Shown piece by piece: positions 29,541-36,438 of a DNA stretch of 36,438 nucleotides. The stretch's first letter is position 1. Each line of letters begins with the position of its first letter. Location of the stretch: assembly GCA_051453625.1 (NCBI GenBank), contig JBOZIK010000001.1, positions 48,614,853 through 48,651,290 of the forward strand, in the 5' to 3' direction. The position numbers and the translations under genes are program-made. The notes under the pieces were generated by a model. That model was not told the origin of the DNA and made no database searches. It saw only the letters and a program-made list of their open reading frames with translations. The stretch comes from Welwitschia mirabilis. Its lineage: Eukaryota; Gnetophyta; Gnetopsida; Welwitschiales.

Positions 29541-30480
29541 ATTCTAATGCTAATAGAATTCACTTTAATCTAGCAATGATGCAACTTATTCCACATTTTC
29601 ATGGTTTAGAGTTTAAGGATCATTACTTTCATCTTAAGGAATTTGAGTATGTACCCTCTACAGTCCATCAAAGACTCGATATATCTAATGTACTTAAATT
29701 GACTTTATTTCTTTTTCCCTTAAAGAGAAGGTAAGATCTAAGTTATACATCTGAAAACCTAGTTCTATCACTACTTGGACTAAGCTTAATCAAGCTTTCT
29801 TTAGAAAGTTCTTCATTAATCATAAGACCAATGCTATTAGATGTGACATCATGAACTTTTAATTAAAGTATAGTGAAGCCTTTTCCTATACCTTAAAAAT
29901 ATTTAAGGATATATTTGTTTAATGTGCACAACATAGTTTTGAGTAAGTAGGAGTCATAAGTTTCTTTTATAAAGGACTTTCATCTTAACCATAGGTAACT
30001 TGTGAAGATGATATGTAGAGGTATATTTCTAGACCTAGAAATTAACGAAGCTTAGGATTTTCTTGAGATTATAGCTGAGAGTTCAAAGAATTAGGAGAAA
30101 CCTAATAAGCTAACATGATCACAACAACTAGTTAGGTCCACTAGTATCTTCAAAATACCTAATAATAATGAAGTTAACCAAAAGTTGGAATAACTTTCTA
30201 AAAAGATTAAAGCTCTTAATACAAATAATAATCTTATGACTCCACCACTTTTTCGTAATATTTATCTTATGAATACTCATGGAACTTCTAATTATCTATC
30301 CATCCCTATGTTTCAAGGCGTAGTGAAAGAATAAATCAATGCTATGAAATAATAATAGTAAAAGCAAAGAGCAAATAATCCTTATTCCAATACTTACAAC
30401 TTTAAATGTAGAAACCACCTACATTGTTCATGTGAATAAGATAATACTAGCCAAGACTTAACTAGTTAACTTAAGATTTT
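29541..30480 (+). pseudogene. W Gag (Athila type), decayed
   Basis: Plus-strand frames read MMQLIPHFHGLEFKDHYFHL and KEFEYVPST (family LLPxFHGLxxENPYxHIKEFEEVCxT). Then KLTLFLFPLKRR (family KLRLFPFSLKDKA), MICRGIFLDLEINEA-DFLEI and IAESS (family MCGGDFLxKxPDEAxxFLxxLAENS), and YSNTYNFKCRNHLHCSC (family YSNTYNPGWRNHPNFSW). Several stops and frame changes make it non-functional. It would have formed the capsid. This shows what Z has lost from its own gag. Confidence 0.82.
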
Positions 30481-31600
30481 AAATCCTTTGTCAACTTCCA
30501 ACTCTTTAAATGCTATATTTCATATATTCATGAAATCTTAGCATCATATTAATACCTTGCAATAATAATTTAACTAATAAACCTATTCCATGGTGTAAAA
30601 TTTAGAGCAAGGTATGTAATAACTAAGCTAAACTACTGTATATATTCTTACATCACTCAATCAGCATAAGAAGTATAAGCTTCTTACTACACACGAGCCT
30701 AACCCGGGTAGCTGAAGTTGATGGAAGATTCATAAATTAAGAAAACCAAGGTTATCCATTTAAGAAGTGGGAAAGAGATCAACAAAGAGGTAGAAAAGAA
30801 ATAGATCAAAGAAGAAGAAGTACAACAAAGTGAGCCTCAAAGTGAGAAAAAGATAGAGAAGAAATATGGAGTAAAAAAAGTTATTCCAACCTTTAAAGAA
30901 CCCCCAACTTTCCTTAATAACTTAATAAAAATAAATTAGCTAAAAAGTAATAAAAAGCGCTATAAATTTTTAAGGAAGTAAGATTAAGATCCCTCTTTTA
31001 GAAGCTACCAGGAAAGTACTTTTCTATGCTAAATTCTTGAAATATCTTTGTGTTTTTGAAACAAGGATGAATGTAAAAAGTAAAGCCTATCTTACTCAAA
31101 GAACTACTATCACCATTTAAAACTAATCCCTATAATATATAGAGATTCAAGTTGCCCTACCATAGCCATTAAAATCAGGAACACAAACTTCTAACAAACC
31201 TTGTTAGATCTTAAAGTTAGTGTAAACATTTTACCTTATAGTAGCTATAAAGAACTTGAACTAAATGATTTTAAAAATACCTAGGTCCAATTATAATTTA
31301 CTAATAACTCTTTAAAAACACCTTGAGCATAGTAGAGGATTTGATTGTTTAAGTAAAAAATTGCTACTTTCCTATGGACTTTGTAGTTTTGAACATGAAA
31401 AAGATTAGAAGTTATACCATTTCAATCATCTTTAGAAGACATTTTCTTATTACTTCTAATCCTCTTATTGAGTGAAGAAACGGTCTTATGAATATTTCAT
31501 TTGGTAATATGATCATTGAGTTAAATATCTTTAATACATGAAGTAACCTAAAGATTTCAAAGGAGTAGAGTTTATTGAAAGTGTTGATGAAGATCTTGAT
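30481..31600 (+). pseudogene. W Gag-protease linker and aspartic protease, decayed
   Basis: Plus-strand frames give a Lys/Glu-rich linker near 30,720-30,880, then IKIPLLEATRKVLFYAKFLK and YLCVFE (family VNIPLLDAIKQVPRYAKFLKDLCT), then QTLLDLKVSVNILPYSSYKE (family ALLDLGASVNLLPYSVYKQ; the Gly-Ala of the active site is Lys-Val). Next come VKNCYFPMDFVVLNM and ISFGNMIIELNIFNT. This mirrors the Z protease on the opposite strand. Active-site loss and stops make it dead. Confidence 0.82.
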
Positions 31601-31664
31601 CTTTCTTCCTATGAGAAAAACATTTATCTTCTTTCTTTGTCTTCTTTGAACTATGATTACATGT

Positions 31665-32435
31665 NNNNNNNNNNNNNNNNNNNNNNNNNNNNNNNNNNNN
31701 NNNNNNNNNNNNNNNNNNNNNNNNNNNNNNNNNNNNNNNNNNNNNNNNNNNNNNNNNNNNNNNNNNNNNNNNNNNNNNNNNNNNNNNNNNNNNNNNNNNN
31801 NNNNNNNNNNNNNNNNNNNNNNNNNNNNNNNNNNNNNNNNNNNNNNNNNNNNNNNNNNNNNNNNNNNNNNNNNNNNNNNNNNNNNNNNNNNNNNNNNNNN
31901 NNNNNNNNNNNNNNNNNNNNNNNNNNNNNNNNNNNNNNNNNNNNNNNNNNNNNNNNNNNNNNNNNNNNNNNNNNNNNNNNNNNNNNNNNNNNNNNNNNNN
32001 NNNNNNNNNNNNNNNNNNNNNNNNNNNNNNNNNNNNNNNNNNNNNNNNNNNNNNNNNNNNNNNNNNNNNNNNNNNNNNNNNNNNNNNNNNNNNNNNNNNN
32101 NNNNNNNNNNNNNNNNNNNNNNNNNNNNNNNNNNNNNNNNNNNNNNNNNNNNNNNNNNNNNNNNNNNNNNNNNNNNNNNNNNNNNNNNNNNNNNNNNNNN
32201 NNNNNNNNNNNNNNNNNNNNNNNNNNNNNNNNNNNNNNNNNNNNNNNNNNNNNNNNNNNNNNNNNNNNNNNNNNNNNNNNNNNNNNNNNNNNNNNNNNNN
32301 NNNNNNNNNNNNNNNNNNNNNNNNNNNNNNNNNNNNNNNNNNNNNNNNNNNNNNNNNNNNNNNNNNNNNNNNNNNNNNNNNNNNNNNNNNNNNNNNNNNN
32401 NNNNNNNNNNNNNNNNNNNNNNNNNNNNNNNNNNN
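31665..32435. other. Assembly gap of 771 N
   Basis: Sits inside W between the protease tail and the Pol C-terminal tail. The non-round length suggests an estimated size. Long open frames spanning it consist only of unknown residues. Confidence 0.95.
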
Positions 32436-32942
32436 TTGGTTAATTCAGAGAAAAGAATAGGATAGTCCTCTTATGATCTAAAATGTTTGAACCCTAATAA
32501 GTATTCTCCCCATGCCTATTTTTAGTTTTCTAACTCATGTATGAAGTTTTATCATGAAAAACTTACTAGGCCTAATTTATCACTTAATCATTCATCCTAA
32601 GTTTTAAAACCCTAATCCTTCAAATTTTTCCTCTTCATCTATAGTTGAACACTTTCTTATGATCTCAACTAGGTTTTATTAAATGAATTTAAATTGGATT
32701 TGCTTACTCTATCCTTTAGAATGTTTGGATTAAGCTATGGAAAGTACAAATATGTTAAGGATGCTCCTTTAATACAAAACCCTTATCATAATCATTTATC
32801 TATTCATACTTTAGCCATTTTCACTCATTTAAATTACCTCCATAGAATCCTTCATCTTTCACATTTCATCCACCCCTTTCATCATCTTATAAGCTTACGA
32901 GACTTAATGATTCTGGATAATGGTCTTTTCTTTAATCCATGA
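32436..32942 (+). pseudogene. W Pol C-terminal tail, His-rich (tentative)
   Basis: An open plus-strand stretch at 32,694-32,942 (82 aa) includes NPYHNHLSIHTLAIFTHLNY and HRILHLSHFIHPFHHLISL. The His-rich composition and the location just before the family I spacer resemble the His-rich tail following HLKHY in Z. A short upstream segment with MKFYHEKLTRPN could be part of the integrase end, but I could not align it securely. No RT, RNase H or integrase core is seen. Confidence 0.4.
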
Positions 32943-33914
32943 ATAAAGAGATCTTTATATTTTTAAAGTTTGGTTAAGATTTTATAGGTTTTTACTTTGT
33001 CATTAACTAGTTCTTTGAATTTTTAAGTTCTTTGTTAAAACTTCCATGCATTAGAGATATCCAATTTGGAATCAAGGAAAAAGATGAATTTTCTTATTTT
33101 GTGGTGTTTCTTTGTTTTAAAGAATTCATAAGGATGAGATTATTTTTCTATTCGACTAACAAGTAAATGATCCCCTTTCATGTGCTATGAATATTTAAAA
33201 ATAACAATAATAATAAGAGTAAAACAAATTAAGAGAAATCTTAAAGCTCTTTTAGCACATTTGTTTATGATCATTTCTATTCGATTTAGTTAACTAAATT
33301 AGGGCGATGGATGTCTACTAGTAATGTAGCTCTAATGATTCATTTGTAACGCATTCAACTACATTAGGGCTATAGATGCTCACTAGTAATGCAGCAGTCA
33401 ATCCTTCTTGTACAACATGTTAAATTAGTTGAAAGCAAGTATTAGAACACTTAATGCTTAATATGATCAAATTCTTGAAATTTGGTTGCCAATGGAAGAG
33501 GAAGGAAAAGGAATGAAATTAATGTAAAATTGGAAAAATATTTTATTTACTTGTTTTAATAAATTAAACTTGAGCTTTTGGGCTACTTGTGGATTTGCAA
33601 AAATTTAGTAGCTAATATTTCTCTTTGTCTTAGTAAAGAATCCACCAAAAATTTTATAAATAAAATAAGACCATTAGATTTCATTTCATCATGTCTCATT
33701 TATTTATAAAATGCATGGTAGGATTTATCGTCTCATTCATCCATTTCATCTCATTTCCATAACATTCATTTTTATCATTCATTTCAAAGTTATATCCTTT
33801 TGTTTTTCTTCCTATGAGAAAGAACATTAAGAAATTCATTGTGCTTTTGAGTGATTTTTGTAATTTAATCTTTCCATGTATGTCTAGATCTAATGTAAAT
33901 TTAACTTGGACCAT
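32943..33914 (+). mobile_element. W spacer (family I), interrupted by F
   Basis: Reverse complement of the Z spacer in its middle: TCTACTAGTAATGTAGCTCT and CAACTACATTAGGGCTATAG (33,310-33,380) match the reverse complement of about 20,020-20,100. The later TCATTCATCCATTTCATCTC-rich part resembles the corresponding Z/Y spacer. Homology ends at 33,914, where F begins. A 72-residue minus-strand frame at 33,696-33,914 is in this spacer and is not credible. Confidence 0.65.
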
Positions 33915-34161
33915 TGATGTGTTACCAAATTATGTGTATTTGATGGGGTATTATAGGCTATTTTAAAGGATATTTATACAAGTTTAGATGCAATTTTGAG
34001 GATTATGGAGAATTAATGGAAGATCTAAAAAATGTGAAATTATTGGCATGATTAAAGGCATTTAAGGTACATTCTAATGCATATGGATTTGGAGAAAGAT
34101 CATTGATGAAAAATGAAGACTTCATTTCAGTTAAAAAGACAAAGAGAACTTTAGTCAAGTT

Positions 34162-34359
34162 TGTCATCCCCACGACAGCAAGGATGACAACATTGTAGAT
34201 GCTACATGGGAATGCTGACCTAGACTAAAGTTGGAATTACTAAATCATCCTTTCTAAAGGGGTGTCATCCCCATGGTCGTTCCTACGACATGTAGGATAA
34301 CCACTGTAACTTTTAATCCATCATCCCCTTAGTCATTTCCAAGACAGCCAGGATGATAC
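34162..34359 (+). repeat. Compound hairpin motifs in F LTR (3 copies)
   Basis: 34,162-34,189 is the cleanest: TGTCATCC-CCACGACAGCAA-GGATGACA, a perfect 8-bp stem. 34,262-34,304 reads GTGTCATCCCCATGGTCGTT then CCTACGACATGTAGGATAAC. 34,320-34,359 reads ATCATCCCCTTAGTCATTTC then CAAGACAGCCAGGATGAT. Confidence 0.8.
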
Positions 34360-34459
34360 TTGTAGTTGCTAGCTGACCTTGATCTATTTCATCCATTTCT
34401 TTTCTGTAATTGAGCATCTTTTGTAGTGCCTTTTATGTGTTGGTTTTGTTTCTTAACCC

Positions 34460-34467
34460 TATAAATA
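34460..34467 (+). promoter_or_regulatory. TATA box of F LTR (TATAAATA)
   Basis: TATAAATA in context CCCTATAAATAAG, as in both D LTRs. Confidence 0.75.
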
Positions 34468-34472
34468 AGACC

Positions 34473-34535
34473 CCCTTCGACTCTCCTCTTTATCTTCATT
34501 CGCACTAATCATTATTATGATAGGAGATCGAAGGG
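34473..34535 (+). promoter_or_regulatory. Conserved stem-loop just downstream of TATA (F LTR)
   Basis: Left arm CCCTTCGACTCTCC (34,473-34,486) and right arm GGAGATCGAAGGG (34,523-34,535) give 13 base pairs with one bulged base. Compared with D, a T-A pair near the stem end is replaced by a C-G pair, so pairing is kept despite sequence change. Confidence 0.7.
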
Positions 34536-35038
34536 CTAGAGATCCATCTCGTGAGTTGTAGAAAGACATTTTCTTAGTGAAGGGCTATGCATCCTTCATT
34601 AAGGATTGGTTGTTTTGTAACCCATATGCTAGTTCTATTTTAATACAAAACTTAATTTGATTTATGCATTCAATTCTGTTAGATTTTCCTTATGGTTTAT
34701 GTTGTCCTTGATCTAGTGATAGTTTCATTGATGGTATAAGTCTTAAATGTAGTCTTTATTAAGGATAAAAAAAGTAGTTTAGATTTATTTTGCATAGCAT
34801 TTAGATTTAGTTATATTCGCATTTACATCTCATCTTTATTTCTTACATTATTCTTCAATTTCGGTAATGATATTCTTTGTGAAAATTAATTCTCATTCTT
34901 CTCTCATAAGTCTTCGATAAGATATGACATTTAGGTTACTCCCATTTATACTAGAGTACATATTTTACAATCTAGACATTTTGGTTAACAGGATTTAGAG
35001 TAAGACGTGAAGTTACAAAAATATGCATCACAACATCT

Positions 35039-35056
35039 TGATGCCATTATAGGGGA
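35039..35056 (+). other. Primer binding site of F (tRNA-Asp type, decayed)
   Basis: TGATGCCATTATAGGGGA, three bases after the LTR end, matches TGGCGCCGTTGCCGGGGA at 12 of 18 positions. Five of the six differences are C-to-T or G-to-A. Confidence 0.7.
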
Positions 35057-35690
35057 AGGCTATTAAGGAACATGAAAATGTGGTTATTTGGGTGAGTAAA
35101 TCAAATTTTTGTTTGATTATTTATCTTTAGTGACATTGTATTTTTAATTAAGAATTGTAGGTTTTTGATTTTTGTTTTTTAGTTTTTCAGTTTTCGATTT
35201 TTTTGATTTTCAGTTTTCTGTTTTCAGTTTTTCGATTTTTGGTTTTTTCAATTTTTGATTTTTTCATTTTTAGATTTCATATTATAGTTTTCTATTAGTT
35301 TTCATCATCTTCTATGTCATCCACACAACTAGAAGGATAACAAATTGTACTTTTGGCTTTCGGCTTTTGCTCTACTAAATTTCTATTTTCTACTTTTTGT
35401 ATTCGTCGTCCCCTATGTCATCCCCATGATAATTAGGATGGCTATTACTTATTTCTATTTTATTTTCTATTGTTTTTTATTTGTTGTGATATGGCCAGTC
35501 TAGAAAAGAAATATTAAAGAGAAAGATTGTTGATAAAGAACATCAAAGAAGGACTAGTAGACTTTGAAATCAAATTGGATAAACAATCTCCAAGTGCATA
35601 TAATATTCCTTCTGATTTTATTTTTTATAAATTTGATCATGTAAAAGAAAATTTTATAGAAAATAATTTAGAAGAAGAAAATAATTTTAC
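35057..35690 (+). other. F leader with candidate splice donor and T-rich tract
   Basis: AAGGCTATTAAGGAACATGA follows the PBS, then TTGGGTGAGTAAATC (GT at 35,092). Next is a highly T-rich tract of TTTTCAGTTTTC-like words (35,160-35,270) and two hairpin motifs. An open stretch at 35,527-35,715 (62 aa) reads IKEGLVDFEIKLDKQSPSAY. A similar trace (GLVYFK-like, then LGAYNI-like sequence) is recognisable near 13,920-13,960 in D. Confidence 0.6.
35303..35442 (+). repeat. Compound hairpin motifs in F leader (2 copies)
   Basis: 35,303-35,342 reads CATCATCTTCTATGTCATCC then ACTAGAAGGATAACA. 35,404-35,442 reads CGTCGTCCCCTATGTCATCC then CCATGATAATTAGGATGGC. They are about 100 bases apart, as in the D leader. 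Confidence 0.7.
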
Positions 35691-36438
35691 AATGTCTAGG
35701 ACTACACAAAAATAAAAGCAAGTCATAGGATCTTGAACACCTGGTCCTAATGCAAACCTTACCCTTAGAAAGTTAATAGCAAATAGAAAACAAGAAATTT
35801 AAACTCCTTTCTATGTACCCCTAGGAGATGATGTTGAGTTAAAAATCTAAATGTCTACCCTATCTTTAATGGTAAACATGAGTAGAATCCCCTCCAATAC
35901 ATTGTAGACATCAAACAATTAGTTCTTACCTCTGGGAACAGAAAGAAAAGGATTAGTGATCATACATACATGGTTATTTTTCCAATGACATTTAAAGGAA
36001 GAGAAAAACTTTGGTTAAAAACTATACTCCACAACTTGGAATCAAGTCTAGAAAGCCTTCATTAAAGTATTCATGAGTGAAGCAACCGTTAGAAAAAGAA
36101 AAAGGAAATAATAAATTTTCAATAACAATCAAATGAGGGTTATGCTTTCACATATGAATGGTTCTTTATAGAAACCCACTCTAATCCAGTAGATGTTTTT
36201 ACAAGAGAAGAACTAGTTTACTACTTTTATAGTAGGCTAAACCACCAAATAAAACAACTTGTATACTTCTCTAATGATGGAAACCTTATGAACTTTATAT
36301 TAGAGAATGCTTAGAAAACATTAAAGGAACTTGTGGAGGTGAGCCAAACTTGGCCAATATTAAAATATAACCACACTATAGGAGAAATCCTCAAAGATTT
36401 AAAAGAGGTTAAATAAGGAAAAAAGGTGGAAGACAACC
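35690..36438 (+). pseudogene. F Gag (Athila type), decayed, 3' end outside window
   Basis: Begins MSRTTQK at about 35,693 (stop soon after), continues with PGPNANLTLRKLIANRKQEI. Then in other frames come FPMTFKGREKLWLKTILHNL (family FPxxLKGEAxxWLxSLP), KKKEIINFQ-QSNEGYAFTY (family REIxxFxQxEGExxYExWERF), and REELVYYFYSRLNHQIKQLV with YFSNDGNLMNFILENA (family IQxFYxGLxxxTRxxIDAAAGGxLMxKTPEEA). It is the capsid of an Athila-type element, broken by several stops and frameshifts. Confidence 0.78.

Larger units (their letters stand above)
27253..33914 (+). mobile_element. Element W: family I retrotransposon, plus strand, inserted into Y integrase and interrupted by F
   Basis: Plus-strand order: 5' LTR 27,253-28,498, PBS 28,502-28,519, leader, Gag, linker, protease, 771-N gap, Pol C-terminal tail, and spacer to 33,914, where F is inserted. 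The rest of the spacer and the 3' LTR should lie beyond F, outside the window. Post-PBS sequence GAGATAATGGCATAGTAGCT matches GGGATAATAGTATAGTAACA of Z. Only about 1.1 kb separates protease and Pol tail, much too short for RT, RNase H and integrase, so W is internally deleted unless the gap is mis-sized. Confidence 0.75.
33915..35035 (+). repeat. Element F 5' LTR, family II
   Basis: 1,121 bp, beginning TGATGTGTTACC and ending CATCACAACA. It aligns with the D 5' LTR: TATTTGATGG near the start, AGATGCAATTTTGAGGATTA, the hairpin cluster, TATAAATA, the stem-loop, then TTAGATTTTCCTTATGGTTT. It is longer than D's LTR, partly because U3 holds three hairpin motifs instead of two. Confidence 0.88.
33915..36438 (+). 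mobile_element. Element F: family II Athila-type retrotransposon, 5' part, runs off the window
   Basis: 5' LTR 33,915-35,035, PBS 35,039-35,056, T-rich leader, and Gag from about 35,690 to the right edge, all plus strand. LTR, PBS position, post-PBS sequence (AAGGCTAT) and splice-donor-like site align with D, so F is the Gag-bearing relative of D. The remaining protease, Pol and 3' LTR would be outside the window. Confidence 0.85.

Noticed and set aside
31637-32465. Two overlapping open frames of about 270 codons on the plus strand
   Set aside because: They consist almost entirely of the 771-N gap; no residues are known.
1-36438. Host genes, tRNA/rRNA genes, CRISPR arrays, bacterial-type operons
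   Set aside because: No intact long reading frame, no recognisable host protein, no cloverleaf-like gene and no regularly spaced array of identical repeats was seen. The dispersed hairpin motifs are diverged and unequally spaced, and they follow retrotransposon structure.

Overview
This window looks like plant nuclear intergenic DNA: a very AT-rich graveyard of long terminal repeat (LTR) retrotransposons, with no recognisable host gene, no tRNA or rRNA gene and no CRISPR array. Every coding trace I could identify is a stop- and frameshift-riddled Ty3/gypsy polyprotein, mostly of the Athila type. The evidence is D-L-G-A-S-V-N-like proteases, MDDF-type reverse transcriptases, and primer binding sites (PBS) resembling the complement of tRNA-Asp. 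I cannot name the species.

Layout, using my own element names. (1) 1-3.46 kb: E1, minus strand, a Tat/Ogre-like element with Gag, protease and the start of reverse transcriptase (RT). (2) 3.5-6.3 kb: E2, minus strand, an Athila-like Gag-protease-RT remnant abutting E1 without an LTR. (3) 6.3-7.97 kb: unassigned. (4) 7.97-9.93 kb and 26.45-27.25 kb: two halves of an old family I element Y (minus strand; 3' LTR, spacer, integrase end). (5) 9,932-26,448: element Z, family I, minus strand, inserted into Y with a perfect 5-bp target duplication (ATGTT). (6) 12,328-19,300: element D, family II, plus strand, inserted into Z's spacer with a TGTGT/TGCGT duplication. (7) 27,253-33,914: element W, family I, plus strand, inserted into Y's integrase. 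(8) 33,915 to the right edge: element F, family II, plus strand, inserted into W's spacer.

The insertion order is therefore Y first, then Z and W into Y, then D into Z and F into W. Family I (Y, Z, W) has LTRs of about 1.2 kb that begin TGTTAACA, and a spacer of about 0.8-1.2 kb between pol and the 3' LTR. Family II (D, F) has LTRs of about 1.05-1.12 kb with a conserved TATAAATA box followed by a strong stem-loop. F keeps an Athila-type Gag, whereas D carries a decayed reading frame I do not recognise and has no visible gag or pol.

The most unusual signals belong to family II. A compound inverted-repeat motif of about 28-45 bp (ATCGTCC...GTCGTC-TG-GACGAC...GGACGAT type) recurs 14 times in LTR, leader and 3' internal positions. 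D also has a clean 611-bp inversion spanning its internal/3'-LTR junction. A splice-donor-like GGTGAGTA sits about 35 bases after the PBS in both D and F.

Six runs of N interrupt the window. Three are exactly 100 N (probably unknown size), and two of those are flanked by the same sequence on both sides, so they may be false gaps.
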